From: Acetobacter orleanensis
Lineage (GTDB): Bacteria > Pseudomonadota > Alphaproteobacteria > Acetobacterales > Acetobacteraceae
Assembly (NCBI RefSeq): GCF_001581005.1
Contig: NZ_LHZV01000064.1
Location: 119,868-183,867 of the forward strand
Direction of reading: 5' to 3'
DNA: 64,000 bases
Numbering within the stretch: the stretch's first letter is position 1; every line of letters starts with the position of its first letter. A program made the translations under genes and the position numbers. Positions 35,729 to 46,104 of this stretch are shown here, piece by piece. The notes beneath the pieces were generated by a model. The model was given only the letters and a program-made list of their open reading frames with translations, had not been told where the DNA came from and made no database searches.

Positions 35729-35998
35729 ATGTCGATTACCGCAGAACGCCGCACCGCAGTTATCAGTGAATACCAGACCACCCCCACGGATACGGGTTCA
35801 CCGGAAGTGCAGGTTGCAATTCTGACTGAGCGCATTGTTAACCTGACCGAGCATCTGAAAACCCACGCGAAGGATTTCCATTCTCGCCGTGGTCTGCTCA
35901 TCCTCGTTGGTCGTCGTCGCAGCCTGCTCGACTACCTGCGTCGTAAGAGCCAGAGCCGCTACGAAACGCTGATCGGTCGTCTCGGCCTGCGTCGCTAA
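35729..35998 (+). CDS. rpsO: 30S ribosomal protein S15
   Basis: An 89-residue protein, the usual length, starting at ATG 35729 six bases after TGGAG; the in-frame ATG at 35717 would add four residues and lies on the ribosome site. Shows [46 protein letters not shown] and the [10 protein letters not shown] end. It binds 16S rRNA early in assembly of the platform. Followed by a hairpin before pnp. Confidence 0.98.
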   Translation: MSITAERRTAVISEYQTTPTDTGSPEVQVAILTERIVNLTEHLKTHAKDFHSRRGLLILVGRRRSLLDYLRRKSQSRYETLIGRLGLRR

Positions 35999-36015
35999 GA
36001 CCAGAGTTAAGGTGT

Positions 36016-36065
36016 AAAGGGTGCGCGCACGCGGTTAGACCGCAAGCCGCACCCTTTCCCTTTTT
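36016..36065 (+). terminator. Terminator/attenuator between rpsO and pnp
   Basis: AAAGGGTGCG (36016-36025) pairs with CGCACCCTTT (36048-36057), enclosing a second small hairpin GCGGTTAGACCGC, and is followed by CCCTTTTT. It probably ends most rpsO transcripts while letting some continue into pnp. Confidence 0.8.
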
Positions 36066-36305
36066 GGGGCTATTGTGTGATGATGGCCCTACGCGCGGAA
36101 ACCATGCTGGTTTTTGCGTTTGAAAATAGTAAATGGCCACAGGTCTGAGTGCGGGATCATGATCCCGGCGGGCCACGGCGTTTCCGACCACATGGCGCCT
36201 GGGTGGTTTTGCCACCAGTCACCATGCCGTCCGAGGCGCTGTCCGCTCCTTCGGTTCTCCCCCGCCTGTTCGTGTGGCCTTGAGTAAAATGTAAGGCAGA
36301 ACTGA
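36066..36305 (+). other. pnp leader region
   Basis: A 240-base stretch without a gene. It contains the palindrome GGGATCATGATCCC around 36150 and an AAGGCAG ribosome site before pnp. In E. coli the pnp leader folds into an RNase III-cut hairpin used for autoregulation; a comparable fold here is possible but not demonstrated. Confidence 0.35.
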
Positions 36306-38456
36306 ATGTTCAATTACTACCGTAAAGAAATCGAATGGGGCGGCCGCCCGCTGGTGCTGGAAACCGGCAAAATCGCCCGTCAGGCCGATGGCGCCGTGGT
36401 TGTCACCTATGGTGAAACCGTTGTGCTGTGTACCGCTGTAGGTGCGAAATCAGTCAAGCCGGGGCAGGACTTCTTCCCGCTGACTGTGAATTATCAGGAA
36501 AAAGCCTACGCTGCGGGCAAGATCCCCGGTGGCTTCTTCAAGCGTGAAGGTCGTCCGTCCGAGAACGAAACCCTCGTCTCCCGTCTGATCGACCGTCCGC
36601 TGCGTCCGCTGTTCCCGGAAGGTTTCCGGAACGAGGTGCAGGTCATTGCCACCGTGCTGACGCACGACATGGAAAATGACCCCTCCATCCCGGCGCTGAT
36701 CGGCTGTTCCGCTGCGCTGACACTCTCCGGTATTCCGTTCTTCGGCCCGGTTGGTGTCGCCCGCGTTGGCTTCAAGGACGGTGCGTTCATCCTGAACCCC
36801 ACACTGGAACAGATGGCGGATGCTGCTCTGGATCTGGTCGTGGCGGGCACGGAAGAAGGCGTGCTGATGGTTGAATCCGAAGCGTCCGAACTGTCTGAAG
36901 ATGTGATGCTGGAAGCCGTGACGTTCGGTCATAAGGCTTTCCAGCCGGTGATCGAAGCCATTATTTCTCTGGCTGAACACGCGGCAAAAGCACCGTGGGA
37001 TCTGCCGGAAGAATCCAAGGAAACGCAGAAGCTCCGCACCCGGATCGACAAAGTCGGTCGTAAGCTGATTGCTGATGCTTACAAGGAAAAGAAGAAGCAG
37101 GCCCGTTACGAAAAGATCGGCGCTGCCAAGGAAGCGATTCTGGCCAAACTGGCTGAAGAAGAGCTGGATGTGGCCGCTGCCAAGCCGATGCTGAAGGATC
37201 TGGAAGCCGACGTGGTCCGTACGTCTGTGCTCAAGACCGGTATGCGTATTGACGGGCGTGATCTGGTCACGGTGCGTCCGATCGTGTCTGAAGTCGGCAT
37301 CCTGCCGCGCGCGCATGGCTCTTCCCTGTTCACCCGTGGTGAAACGCAGGCGCTGGTTGTGACCACGCTGGGCACCGGGCAGGATGAACAGGTGATTGAT
37401 GCGCTTCAGGGCGAATATCGCACCAACTTCATGCTGCACTACAACTTCCCCCCCTTCTCTGTGGGCGAGTGCGGTCGTATTGGGTCTCCGGGCCGTCGTG
37501 AAATCGGGCATGGCAAGCTGGCATGGCGCGCTATCAACCCGCTGCTGCCGAGCCGTCAGGAGTTTCCGTACACGCTGCGCGTGGTGTCTGAAATTACGGA
37601 AAGCAACGGCTCGTCCTCCATGGCGACCGTCTGCGGCTCCTCTCTGGCTCTGATGGACGCCGGTGTGCCGCTGAAGCGCCCTGTGGCCGGTATTGCCATG
37701 GGTCTGATTAAGGAAGGCGAAGACTTCGCCGTTCTGTCCGACATTCTGGGGGATGAAGATCACCTCGGGGATATGGACTTCAAGGTAGCAGGTACCGAAC
37801 AGGGCGTGACCGCCCTGCAGATGGACATCAAGATTACGTCCATTACGCCGGAAATCATGAAAATCGCGCTCGGTCAGGCCCGCGATGGCCGCCTGCATAT
37901 TCTGGGTGAAATGAGCAAGGCGCTGACGGAAGGCCGCACGGACGTGTCCTCCACCGCTCCGAAAATCACTACCCTGACGGTACCGCGCGAAAAGATCCGT
38001 GATGTCATCGGCTCTGGCGGTAAAGTTATCCGTGAGATTGTTGAATATTCCGGCGCGAAGGTCGATATCGGGGACGATGGCACCATCACCATCGCTGCAA
38101 TGTCTGACGAGCAGGCACAGAAAGCCATTGAACGCATCAACGGCATTGTGGCTGAACCGGAAATAGGCCGGATTTACAACGGTAAGGTTGTCAAAACGGC
38201 TGACTTCGGCGCGTTCGTGAACTTCATGGGCGCACGCGATGGTCTGGTTCACATTTCCGAACTCACGCAGGGCCGCGTTGGTAAAACGACTGACGTTGTC
38301 AAGCAGGGTGATGAAGTGAAGGTGAAAGTAATCGGGTTTGATGACCGCGGCAAAGTAAAGCTGTCCATGCGCGTTGTTGATCAGGAAACGGGTGCAGACA
38401 TGACAGACGCCGTGGGGGCAAAGCCCGCACGTGCTCCTCGCCGGGATGCTGAATAA
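36306..38456 (+). CDS. pnp: Polynucleotide phosphorylase
   Basis: 3'-5' phosphorolytic exoribonuclease and degradosome component. The 716 residues show the full architecture: first RNase PH-like core (about 10-215; [22 protein letters not shown]), helical linker (240-300), second catalytic core (310-545; [16 protein letters not shown]), KH domain with [12 protein letters not shown] near 565, and an S1 domain from about 620 ([20 protein letters not shown]). The C-terminus is short and Ala/Arg-rich. Confidence 0.98.
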   Translation: MFNYYRKEIEWGGRPLVLETGKIARQADGAVVVTYGETVVLCTAVGAKSVKPGQDFFPLTVNYQEKAYAAGKIPGGFFKREGRPSENETLVSRLIDRPLRPLFPEGFRNEVQVIATVLTHDMENDPSIPALIGCSAALTLSGIPFFGPVGVARVGFKDGAFILNPTLEQMADAALDLVVAGTEEGVLMVESEASELSEDVMLEAVTFGHKAFQPVIEAIISLAEHAAKAPWDLPEESKETQKLRTRIDKVGRKLIADAYKEKKKQARYEKIGAAKEAILAKLAEEELDVAAAKPMLKDLEADVVRTSVLKTGMRIDGRDLVTVRPIVSEVGILPRAHGSSLFTRGETQALVVTTLGTGQDEQVIDALQGEYRTNFMLHYNFPPFSVGECGRIGSPGRREIGHGKLAWRAINPLLPSRQEFPYTLRVVSEITESNGSSSMATVCGSSLALMDAGVPLKRPVAGIAMGLIKEGEDFAVLSDILGDEDHLGDMDFKVAGTEQGVTALQMDIKITSITPEIMKIALGQARDGRLHILGEMSKALTEGRTDVSSTAPKITTLTVPREKIRDVIGSGGKVIREIVEYSGAKVDIGDDGTITIAAMSDEQAQKAIERINGIVAEPEIGRIYNGKVVKTADFGAFVNFMGARDGLVHISELTQGRVGKTTDVVKQGDEVKVKVIGFDDRGKVKLSMRVVDQETGADMTDAVGAKPARAPRRDAE

Positions 38457-38518
38457 GCATCCCTCAGGCGATTTCTGACCAGCATCCGGCTTTTGCCAGA
38501 TAAGACGATAGGACAGTT

Positions 38519-39937
38519 ATGAAGGCGATCAACGCAGTTCGCATGGGGGGCGTGGACGTCCTGCCGCTGGTAGAAGGCGGCAAGGGGGTTTCCGTTTCAA
38601 CAGGCGTTTCAGCCGGAGCATGGGCTGCAGCGGGCGGGGCCGGTACGGTCTCCATTGTGAATGCGGACAGTTACGATGCAGCCGGAAACCCGGTCCCGCA
38701 GATCTATCATGGCCGGACCCGCAGGGACCGGCATGAAGAACTGGTGGACTACGCCATTCGTGGCGGTATTACGCAGGCTGAAATTGCGCATGACATCGCG
38801 GGTGGCCGTGGGCGTATCCATGCCAATATCCTGTGGGAAATGGGCTCAGCGGAACGCGTGATCCGGGGGGTTCTGGACGGGGCCAAAGGCCTCATCCAAG
38901 GGCTGACCTGTGGCGCGGGGATGCCGTACCGCCTGTCTGATATTGCTGTGGAATATGGGGTTTATTACTATCCCATCGTGTCCTCCGCACGGGCGTTTAA
39001 CGCTTTGTGGAAGCGGGCTTACAGCAAGAGCGCTGACCTGCTGGGCGGCGTGGTGTATGAAGACCCGTGGCGGGCAGGCGGCCATAATGGCCTGTCCAAC
39101 ACGGAAAACCCCCTTAGCCCGGAAGATCCCTACCCGCGTGTCGCGGCATTGCGTAAACTCATGCGCAGCTTCGGGCTGGACGAGACCCCCATCATCATGG
39201 CGGGTGGTGTCTGGTGGCTGGAAGAATGGGAAGACTGGATTGGCAACCCGGAGTTGGGGCCGATTGTTTTTCAGTTTGGTACCCGCCCGCTGCTGACTAA
39301 GGAAAGCCCCATTCCGCAGGCGTGGAAAGACCGACTACTCACCCTGAAAGAGGGTGATGTCTATCTTAACCGCTTCTCGCCCACGGGTTTTTACTCCTCG
39401 GCCGTCAACAACAGTTTCCTGCAGGAACTGCGCGGGCGTTCTGAGCGGCAGGTGGCGTTCTCGCCGGAAGCCTTGGGGGCCCATACGGCGTCCTATGGCG
39501 TGGGCGCGCGCAAGCGGGAAGTGTTCGTGGCGCAGGAAGATTTCCAGCGTATTCACAACTGGGAGGCTCAGGGCTTTACGGAGGCCATGCGCACCCCGGA
39601 TTCCACGCTGATTTTTGTCACACCGGACCGGGCGCGGGAAATCGTGGCCGATCAGGTTGCCTGCATGGGTTGCCTGTCCGAGTGCAAGTTCTCCAACTGG
39701 AGCCAGCGCGCACCGGATTACAGCAACGGGCACAAAGCAGACCCACGGTCCTTCTGCATCCAGAAAACGCTTCAGGCCGCCGCTCATGCCAGCGGGCCGA
39801 ATGCGGCTGATGTTCTGGACCATAATCTGATGTTTGGCGGCACCAATGCGTGGCGCTTTGCAACAGACCCGTTCTACGCCAACGGTTTTGTGCCGACGGT
39901 TGCGCAATTGATCGAACGGATTATGACCGGGCGTTAA
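38519..39937 (+). CDS. Nitronate monooxygenase-like flavoprotein with Cys cluster
   Basis: A 472-residue TIM-barrel protein resembling the NMO/2-nitropropane dioxygenase class: an N-terminal GGVDVLPLVEGGKGVSVSTG region, GLTCGAGMPYRLSDIA where the FMN phosphate site would lie, and PIIMAGGVWWLEEWEDWIGNPELGPIVFQFGTRPL-type segments near the flavin (residues about 222-256). Unlike typical 320-360-residue NMOs it has a C-terminal extension with Cys382-X2-Cys385-X3-Cys389 and Cys413, which could bind an Fe-S cluster or zinc. Substrate unknown. It follows pnp by 62 bases and is followed by a strong terminator. Confidence 0.72.
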   Translation: MKAINAVRMGGVDVLPLVEGGKGVSVSTGVSAGAWAAAGGAGTVSIVNADSYDAAGNPVPQIYHGRTRRDRHEELVDYAIRGGITQAEIAHDIAGGRGRIHANILWEMGSAERVIRGVLDGAKGLIQGLTCGAGMPYRLSDIAVEYGVYYYPIVSSARAFNALWKRAYSKSADLLGGVVYEDPWRAGGHNGLSNTENPLSPEDPYPRVAALRKLMRSFGLDETPIIMAGGVWWLEEWEDWIGNPELGPIVFQFGTRPLLTKESPIPQAWKDRLLTLKEGDVYLNRFSPTGFYSSAVNNSFLQELRGRSERQVAFSPEALGAHTASYGVGARKREVFVAQEDFQRIHNWEAQGFTEAMRTPDSTLIFVTPDRAREIVADQVACMGCLSECKFSNWSQRAPDYSNGHKADPRSFCIQKTLQAAAHASGPNAADVLDHNLMFGGTNAWRFATDPFYANGFVPTVAQLIERIMTGR

Positions 39938-40010
39938 ACCCAGTTTCGCGCTGTGAAGACCGCCGGTGTGCAGGGTAATGCCTCTACACCGATTTGTCTG
40001 TTCATCTGAT

Positions 40011-40047
40011 AAAAAGGCCCGCCAGTGTGATCTGGCGGGCCTTTTTT
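40011..40047 (+). terminator. Rho-independent terminator after NMO-like gene
   Basis: A 10-bp perfect stem GGCCCGCCAG/CTGGCGGGCC (40016-40025 with 40032-40041), loop TGTGAT, with five A before and six T after. Because of the flanking A and T it may also work on the minus strand for the yqaE-like gene. Confidence 0.93.
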
Positions 40048-40151
40048 ACGTCTGTGTCGCCCGAGGCGGCTGACACCGACAGAGTATGTATTGAAACGCT
40101 ATGCAAGACGGCTCACTTAGTCCGCTCAAGAGCCGCCGGTTCGAGCAGGGT

Positions 40152-40337
40152 TTAGCGGCGTGAGCGGGCAATCTTTTTATCGGTTTCATACTGGCTCAGC
40201 GCATAGACGGACCAGATGGCGGCCGGAATCCAGCCAATAATCGTAATCTGCAAAATCAGGCAGATGAGGCCAGCAATAGGCCGCCCAATGGTGAAGAATT
40301 GAAGCCACGGCAGTAGCAGGGCAAGAAGAAGGCGCAT
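40152..40337 (-). CDS. YqaE/Pmp3-family small membrane protein
   Basis: A 61-residue peptide with two hydrophobic helices and the family pattern LLPWLQFFTIGRPIAGLI followed by QITIIGWIPAAIWSVYAL, ending in a basic tail. Homologues (yeast Pmp3, plant RCI2) are linked to membrane potential and salt or cold stress. A good AGGAGA site precedes ATG 40337. Monocistronic, divergent from gyrA. Confidence 0.88.
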   Translation of the reverse strand: MRLLLALLLPWLQFFTIGRPIAGLICLILQITIIGWIPAAIWSVYALSQYETDKKIARSRR

Positions 40338-40547
40338 GATTTATCTCCTGTTCCGTAGGTCAGAGGGTAATGCCTGACAGGATGGCGGGCTGGCGGGCGG
40401 AAAACAAGCCCGGAGCACAGCCCCTAGGTGCCTCAGTCTTTGTGTGCTAGAAGGAAAACGCAGGGCAGACCGATGTTTGCCCTCCTCTATTTCAAGGCGT
40501 GCCCGGCGTTTGGGCAGGGTGCGCGGCCATGACAAGACGGATGGACC

Positions 40548-43397
40548 TTGACCGAGATTTCTGACCAGCCGGGATCGCCGGTATCTTCTGACCTTCTCCC
40601 CGTTACCATTGAGGAGGAAATGCGTTCCTCCTACCTCGCTTACGCGATGTCGGTGATTGTCAGCCGCGCCCTGCCGGATGTGCGCGATGGTCTGAAACCC
40701 GTGCATCGGCGTATTCTCTACGCCATGCATGAGAGCGGCTTTACGCACGATAAACCCTACCGTAAATCGGCCCGTGCGGTCGGTGATGTGATGGGTAAAT
40801 ACCATCCGCATGGTGACGCCTCGATTTATGATGCCATGGTGCGTATGGCGCAGTCTTGGTCCATGCGCGTCAAGCTGATTGACGGGCAGGGGAACTTTGG
40901 GTCGGTCGATGGGGATAGCCCGGCGGCAATGCGTTATACGGAAGCGCGTCTGGCCAAGGCCGCGACCTTCCTGCTGACGGATATCGACCGCGACACGGTC
41001 GATTTTCAACCCAACTACGATGAAAGCGAGCATGAGCCTACGGTTCTGCCCGCAGCCTTCCCCAACCTGCTCATTAACGGTGCCACCGGTATTGCCGTGG
41101 GCATGGCCACCAATATTCCGCCGCATAACCCATCAGAAGTGATTGATGCGACGCTCGCGCTGATCGAAAAGCCCGAGATGGAGCTGGACGAACTGATGGA
41201 GCATATGCCGGGTCCGGACTTCCCGACCGGCGGCATCATCCTTGGTCGCTCCGGTATCCGCAGTGCGTTTGCCACCGGGCGTGGCGCGGTGATTATCCGC
41301 GCCCGCGCCGAGGTTGAGGAAATCCGGAAGGACCGCAAAGCCATTGTGGTGACGGAAATTCCGTATCAGGTGAACAAAGCCACCCTGCAGGAGCGCATTG
41401 CCGATCTGGTGCGCAACAAGCAGATTGAAGGCATTTCCGACATCCGAGATGAATCGGACCGCTCGGGCATGCGCGTGGTGATTGAAATCAAGCGCGATGC
41501 CACGCCGGAAGTGGTGCTGAACCAGCTTTATCGCTTCACGCAGCTTCAGACGTCCTTTGGCGTGAACATGCTGGCGCTGGATGGCGGCAAGCCACGCCTG
41601 ATGGGGCTGAAGGACGTTCTTCAGGCGTTTATCGCCTTCCGTGAAGAAGTCATTTTGCGTCGCTCACGCTTTGACCTGAACAAAGCACGAGATCGCGGGC
41701 ATATCCTCGTTGGTCTGGTTATTGCGGTCGCCAATATCGATGCCGTCATTGCCCTGATCCGCGCTGCTCCGGACGCCGCTACCGCACGTGAATCCCTGAT
41801 GGCTGCAAGCTGGGATGCTGTTGATGTCGCGCCGCTGCTGGCGTTGATCCATGATGACGGCAACGAGATTATTGATGGCAAAGTCCGCCTGACGGAAGCA
41901 CAGGCCCGTGGAATTCTGGAACTGCGCCTGCAACGCCTGACCGGGCTTGAGCGGGACAAGATTCAGGGCGAACTGTCTGACGTTGCGAAGCGCATTAATG
42001 AACTGCTGGAAATTATCGGCAGCCATATCCGCCGCATGGAAGTGCTGCGGGAAGAAATAATGGCTGCCCGCGCTGAGCTGGCTACACCGCGCGCAACCGA
42101 AATTTCCGATTATGCGGGTGATCAGGATGATGAAAGCCTGATTGAACCCGGCCAGATGGTTGTCACCATCACGCGCGAAGGCTTTATCAAGCGCACCCCG
42201 CTGGATGTCTATCGCGCCCAGAACCGTGGCGGCCGTGGCCGCACCGGGGCGGGTACACGCGGGGATGATATTCTGGTGCGCTCCTTCAATGCGCATACGC
42301 ACCAGTGGGTGATGTTCTTCTCCTCCGGTGGCAAAGCCTACCGGGAAAAGGTCTGGCGTCTGCCGGAAGCAAGCCCGACGGCCAAAGGCCGCGCACTGGT
42401 CAATCTGCTGCCGGATCTGGGGTCGGACACCATTACAGCCGTGCTGCCGCTGCCGCATGATGAGGAACTGTGGGAATCCCTGCACCTCGTTTTTGCAACG
42501 GCAAGCGGTGGTGTGCGCCGTAACCGCCTGAGCGATTTCAAGAATATCCGCTCTTCCGGCCTGATCGCCATGAAGCTGGATGAGGGCGATAGCCTGATTG
42601 GTGTTGCAACCTGTCGGGAAGGGCAGGATGTGTTTCTCGCGACCCGCAAGGCGCGTTGCATCCGCTTCCAGATTACGGACGAGACGTTGCGCGTGTTCGC
42701 CGGTCGCGGGTCTTCGGGTGTGCGTGGTATCAGGCTGGCGGAAGGCGATGAAGTCATCAGCCTTGCTGTCCTCAACCATGTTGAGGCCACGGTGGAAGAG
42801 CGGTCTTCCTACTTGCGGATGGCTAACGCCAAACGTCGTGCCGAAAACGCGGCTGAGGGTGAAGAAGAAGTCGAAACCCCGGTGGTTGAGGCAGATGAGG
42901 AAGAGGCCGCATCCGGCACAGCCCTGCTGACACCCGAACGCTTTACACAGCTTGAAGAGGCGGAAGAAATTCTGCTGGTGGTGAGTGATGGTGGGTTTGG
43001 CCGCCGGTCTTCTGCGTATGATTACCGCGTAAGCGGGCGCGGTGGGCAGGGCATTACCAACATGACCTTCTCCGCCAATAAGCGTGGGACGGAAGTGGCG
43101 GCAACGCTTCAGGTGCTGGATGGCACGGATGTCATGCTGGTGACGGATGCTGGCCGTCTCATCCGTGTGCCGGTTGATCAGGTGCGTGTCATGTCCCGTC
43201 AGGCCAGCGGTGTCACGCTGTTCCGCCTCAATGAGGAAGAACGTGTGACCAGCGTTTTCCCGGTGATGGATGATGAGGACGCCGGAAGCACGGAAGAAAT
43301 CGTACCGGAGGCAGGCACCGCTCCGCCAGCAGCATTGTCTGCGCCATCGCAGGATAAAGACGGTGAGGACAGCACCTCTTCGGATGATGAAGCATGA
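40548..43397 (+). CDS. gyrA: DNA gyrase subunit A
   Basis: ATP-dependent topoisomerase subunit that cuts and rejoins DNA. TTG 40548 is the only start giving the conserved N-terminus ([18 protein letters not shown]); its ribosome site is weak. The 949-residue protein has catalytic Tyr130 in [10 protein letters not shown]. In the quinolone-binding helix, [12 protein letters not shown], Ala91 and Asp95 correspond to E. coli Ser83 and Asp87. The C-terminal beta-pinwheel includes the GyrA box [10 protein letters not shown] near 560. An acidic insertion near 770-790 ([17 protein letters not shown]) and an acidic tail ([23 protein letters not shown]) are present. The stop overlaps coaD by 4 bases. 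Confidence 0.98.
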   Translation: MTEISDQPGSPVSSDLLPVTIEEEMRSSYLAYAMSVIVSRALPDVRDGLKPVHRRILYAMHESGFTHDKPYRKSARAVGDVMGKYHPHGDASIYDAMVRMAQSWSMRVKLIDGQGNFGSVDGDSPAAMRYTEARLAKAATFLLTDIDRDTVDFQPNYDESEHEPTVLPAAFPNLLINGATGIAVGMATNIPPHNPSEVIDATLALIEKPEMELDELMEHMPGPDFPTGGIILGRSGIRSAFATGRGAVIIRARAEVEEIRKDRKAIVVTEIPYQVNKATLQERIADLVRNKQIEGISDIRDESDRSGMRVVIEIKRDATPEVVLNQLYRFTQLQTSFGVNMLALDGGKPRLMGLKDVLQAFIAFREEVILRRSRFDLNKARDRGHILVGLVIAVANIDAVIALIRAAPDAATARESLMAASWDAVDVAPLLALIHDDGNEIIDGKVRLTEAQARGILELRLQRLTGLERDKIQGELSDVAKRINELLEIIGSHIRRMEVLREEIMAARAELATPRATEISDYAGDQDDESLIEPGQMVVTITREGFIKRTPLDVYRAQNRGGRGRTGAGTRGDDILVRSFNAHTHQWVMFFSSGGKAYREKVWRLPEASPTAKGRALVNLLPDLGSDTITAVLPLPHDEELWESLHLVFATASGGVRRNRLSDFKNIRSSGLIAMKLDEGDSLIGVATCREGQDVFLATRKARCIRFQITDETLRVFAGRGSSGVRGIRLAEGDEVISLAVLNHVEATVEERSSYLRMANAKRRAENAAEGEEEVETPVVEADEEEAASGTALLTPERFTQLEEAEEILLVVSDGGFGRRSSAYDYRVSGRGGQGITNMTFSANKRGTEVAATLQVLDGTDVMLVTDAGRLIRVPVDQVRVMSRQASGVTLFRLNEEERVTSVFPVMDDEDAGSTEEIVPEAGTAPPAALSAPSQDKDGEDSTSSDDEA

Positions 43398-43927
43398 GTG
43401 AGAGCGCCTGTGCTGCCCCCCGGCGCATAGGCTTTTACGCGGGGACGTTTGACCCCGTAACCACCGGGCATCTGGACGTGATTGAGCGGGCTGCCCGTCT
43501 GGTTGACCGTCTGGTGATTGGCGTTGCGAAAAATCCGGGCAAAAATCCGCTCATGCCGCTGGAAGAGCGGGTGGAGTGTGTGGAAGAAGCCTTGCCTGCC
43601 ATTCGCAGCCGGGTGGGGGGTGAACTGAAAGTCGTCTCCTTCGATTCCTTGCTGGTGGAAGCCGTCAAGGCGCATGGCGCGTCTCTTATTTTCCGCGGTC
43701 TGCGGGTGCTGACGGATTTTGATTATGAAATTCAGATGTCTGGTGTAAACCGCCGTCTGGCACCGGATATTGAAACAGTTTTTCTCATGGCGTCTGAAAG
43801 AACACAGTTCATTTCATCACGCCTTGTGAAAGAAATTGCCGGGTATCACGGGGATATTTCCGAATTTGTGACCCCCGGCACCCAGAAACGCCTGCTCGCC
43901 CGGCTCAAGGCGCGGGCGGCGGGGTAA
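43394..43927 (+). CDS. coaD: Phosphopantetheine adenylyltransferase
   Basis: Penultimate step of coenzyme A synthesis. The 177-residue protein has the nucleotidyltransferase motif [18 protein letters not shown], then [18 protein letters not shown] and the C-terminal [23 protein letters not shown]. The start ATGA overlaps the gyrA stop, so translation is probably coupled. A CCC-TTCG-GGG mini-hairpin directly follows the stop. Confidence 0.97.
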   Translation: MSESACAAPRRIGFYAGTFDPVTTGHLDVIERAARLVDRLVIGVAKNPGKNPLMPLEERVECVEEALPAIRSRVGGELKVVSFDSLLVEAVKAHGASLIFRGLRVLTDFDYEIQMSGVNRRLAPDIETVFLMASERTQFISSRLVKEIAGYHGDISEFVTPGTQKRLLARLKARAAG

Positions 43928-43970
43928 CAGCCCTTCGGGGACTGTGCCCAAGTGTTCAAGGAGAAGTTGT

Positions 43971-44465
43971 ATGACTGCCGACACAGATAAAAATGATCTG
44001 ATTTATATGGATGTGCCCGAAGGCCGCGTGGTCATCCGCCTGCGTCCGGACATTGCGCCTCTCGCGGCTGAGCGTATCCGCACCCTGTCTGCTCAGGGCT
44101 TTTACGATAACGTGCCGTTCCATCGCGTTATTTCCGGCTTTATGGCACAGGCGGGTGACCCGACGGGAACCGGCACGGGCGGCAGTGACCTGCCTGACCT
44201 GAAGGCCGAATTCACGCGGGATGCCAAATTCCTGCGTGGCACGCTGGGTATGGCCCGTACGTCTGACCCGAACAGCGCCAACAGTCAGTTTTTCATCATG
44301 TTTGAGCCGTCTCCGCATCTGGATGGCCAGTACACAATTGTCGGTGACGTGATTGAAGGCATGGAGCATATCGACAAAATCAAGCGTGGTGCTGGTGGCT
44401 CCGGCATGGTGAAAGATCCGGACCGGATTAAAAGCATGCGTCCGGCTTCTGCTGAAAACGCCTGA
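43971..44465 (+). CDS. Cyclophilin-type peptidyl-prolyl cis-trans isomerase
   Basis: Cytoplasmic cyclophilin of 164 residues; ATG 43971 follows AAGGAG, and the longer frame from 43944 has no ribosome site. The PpiB/A core is intact: VPFHRVISGFMAQAGDPTGTGTGG (Arg and Gln of the active site in this run), LGMARTSDPNSANSQFFIMF and DGQYTIVGDVIEGMEHIDKI. No signal peptide. Follows coaD by 43 bases and ends the gyrA-coaD-ppi group before a terminator. Confidence 0.95.
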   Translation: MTADTDKNDLIYMDVPEGRVVIRLRPDIAPLAAERIRTLSAQGFYDNVPFHRVISGFMAQAGDPTGTGTGGSDLPDLKAEFTRDAKFLRGTLGMARTSDPNSANSQFFIMFEPSPHLDGQYTIVGDVIEGMEHIDKIKRGAGGSGMVKDPDRIKSMRPASAENA

Positions 44466-44491
44466 TTTCAGAAATTTCTTTCTGATGTCTG

Positions 44492-44526
44492 AAAAACGCG
44501 GTCTCCAAGGGGGCCGCGTTTTTTTT
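44492..44526 (+). terminator. Rho-independent terminator after ppi
   Basis: AAAACGCGG/CCGCGTTTT-type stem with a 12-base loop followed by eight T. It ends the gyrA-coaD-ppi transcript. Confidence 0.9.
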
Positions 44527-44745
44527 ATGCGGTGAGAGACTATTTACCTTCTTAAAAAAGGATTTTTCCTGCGCGGATCTCAGGGAAAATTTTCTGCATA
44601 GCGTGTCGTGATGTTTCGGAGCCTACCATGATTGATGCCGTGTACAGGCCTGCATGCTGGAGCAAAAACAGCGAAGAGATTGATCGCCGCATAGCCGGAA
44701 TATGAGGAAAAATCCTATTTTCTGGCCGGAATGTCGCCTCATCGC
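44527..44745. other. Non-coding gap between ppi and the tRNA-Lys promoter
   Basis: No convincing coding sequence. It contains a short palindrome AGGAAAAATCCT near 44706. Short ORFs here are on the minus strand, lack ribosome sites and end in tRNA flanks. Confidence 0.35.
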
Positions 44746-44774
44746 TTGACACACTAGGAATGATCCGTTTAGAC
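44746..44774 (+). promoter_or_regulatory. Candidate promoter of tRNA-Lys
   Basis: TTGACA (44746-44751), 17-base spacer, TTAGAC (44769-44774), about 60 bases upstream of the mature tRNA. The -35 is a perfect consensus; the -10 is weaker. Confidence 0.5.
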
Positions 44775-44834
44775 AGCCTCCAGCAAACACGTCCGGCGGC
44801 TCAGGCTTCTGCGAAAGTTTGCGAACCAAGGTGT

Positions 44835-44910
44835 GAGCCGGTAGCTCAGTCGGTAGAGCATTCGACTTTTAATCGAATGGTCGAGGGTTCGAGTCCCTCC
44901 CGGCTCACCA
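44835..44910 (+). tRNA. tRNA-Lys (TTT anticodon)
   Basis: Acceptor GAGCCGG/CCGGCTC, D-arm AGCTCAGTCGGTAGAGC, anticodon stem TTCGA/TCGAA with loop CTTTTAA, T-arm GGTTCGAGTCC, discriminator A and an encoded CCA. 76 nt, reads AAA/AAG. Confidence 0.98.
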
Positions 44911-45072
44911 TTGTTCCAGTTTATTGGTAGAAAACTGGTTTTCCCAAATTACTATAAAATGACGTTAAGCAGAGCATCTGTACGCCAGAGTGCGTGTAAG
45001 TGTTTGCGTTGCCATTGCCACGTCGCACACCAACCATCCCGACTGATTGGCCGCTGGCTCTTCGTTGCATGT

Positions 45073-45996
45073 CTAAGGCATCTCTTCGTCCCACGGCGGT
45101 ACAGGCCCATATCGGGCAGCCAGAAAATCAATCATGGCCCGGACTTTTAGCGGAGTTGTCAGGCCGGGTGCGTAAACGGCGTGTAAAGGTGGCCCGAGGG
45201 TAGGCGGCACGTCCAGCGTCACAGCTTGCAGGCTTCCGGCCTTCAGCGCATCGGCCACAATAAAAGTAGGCTGATAGACGAGTCCTTGCCCGGCAATGGC
45301 CGCCTCACGCAGCACGTCACCATTATTGGCACAGAGCGGGCCGGAGATGTTGATAACGTGTTCTCCCTGTTTGCCAAAACTCCAGCGGGAGGCACTGCTG
45401 GTCGCTTCCCCCAGCGTATAACTCAGGCAAGCATGCTGGCTGAGTTCCTCTAGTGTGGTTGGGGTGCCTGCTCGCTCCAGATAGGCAGGGGCGGCGCAGA
45501 CCACCATGCGGATATCCGCCAGTTTGCGCACACGCAGGCTGCTGGGGCTGAGCGCGCGGATGCGGAGCGTCAAATCCCAGCCTTCCTCAATCAGATCAAC
45601 CGTGCGGTCATTGACCCCGAGTTCGACTGTCACCAGTGGATGCAGGCGGCTGAATTCCGGCAGGAGCGGGGCCACATAACGGATTGCGAAGGAAACCGGA
45701 GCATTCAGACGCAGGCGGCCCCGGGGCTCACGTCGTTGTTCAGTGACCGTTTGTTCAATTTCTTCCAGTTCAGGCAGAATTTTCTGGCAGCCATCCAGAA
45801 AAAGTCGGCCCGCTTCCGTCAGGGAAAGTTTGCGCGTGCTTCTGTGAAAAAGCGTGCTGCCCAGACGGGTTTCCAGCGCATTGATATGTTTGGTCACCAT
45901 AGTCTGGGAGAGCGAGAGCGCACGCCCGGCACCCGTAAAGCTACCGGTTGTGACAACTTTTACAAAAACCTGCATGCTCGTAATGCGGTCCAGCAT
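45073..45996 (-). CDS. LysR-family transcriptional regulator
   Basis: A 307-residue LTTR from ATG 45996. The N-terminal helix-turn-helix reads MQVFVKVVTTGSFTGAGRAL then TRLGSTLFHRSTRKLSLTEAG. The effector domain has RLRLNAPVSFAIRYVAPLLPEF. The sequence resembles the group that includes DsdC/CrgA-like quinone or stress regulators, but the target cannot be named. No divergent target gene overlaps its promoter: upstream lies an AT-rich gap, and downstream is tRNA-Lys. Confidence 0.9.
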   Translation of the reverse strand: MLDRITSMQVFVKVVTTGSFTGAGRALSLSQTMVTKHINALETRLGSTLFHRSTRKLSLTEAGRLFLDGCQKILPELEEIEQTVTEQRREPRGRLRLNAPVSFAIRYVAPLLPEFSRLHPLVTVELGVNDRTVDLIEEGWDLTLRIRALSPSSLRVRKLADIRMVVCAAPAYLERAGTPTTLEELSQHACLSYTLGEATSSASRWSFGKQGEHVINISGPLCANNGDVLREAAIAGQGLVYQPTFIVADALKAGSLQAVTLDVPPTLGPPLHAVYAPGLTTPLKVRAMIDFLAARYGPVPPWDEEMP

Positions 45997-46104
45997 AAAA
46001 CACTCACAGGTTATAAAATCAGCCCAGACAGAGCGGTTGGGCACCGCTCTCCTATATAAAAGGCTGTTTTAACTCTCAGCAAGCTTTCGGTCTGATGTGG
46101 AAGA

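Noticed and set aside
36450..38252. 600-residue open frame on the minus strand opposite pnp
   Set aside because: It mirrors the codon structure of pnp, has no ribosome site and no recognisable domain; a high-GC shadow.
40080..40150. tRNA-like segment (GGTTCGAGCAGG) near the yqaE-like gene
   Set aside because: Only the T-loop-like bases match; acceptor, D and anticodon stems cannot be formed.
44552..44752. 66-residue minus-strand frame before tRNA-Lys
   Set aside because: No ribosome site, no recognised motif, and it sits across the tRNA promoter region.
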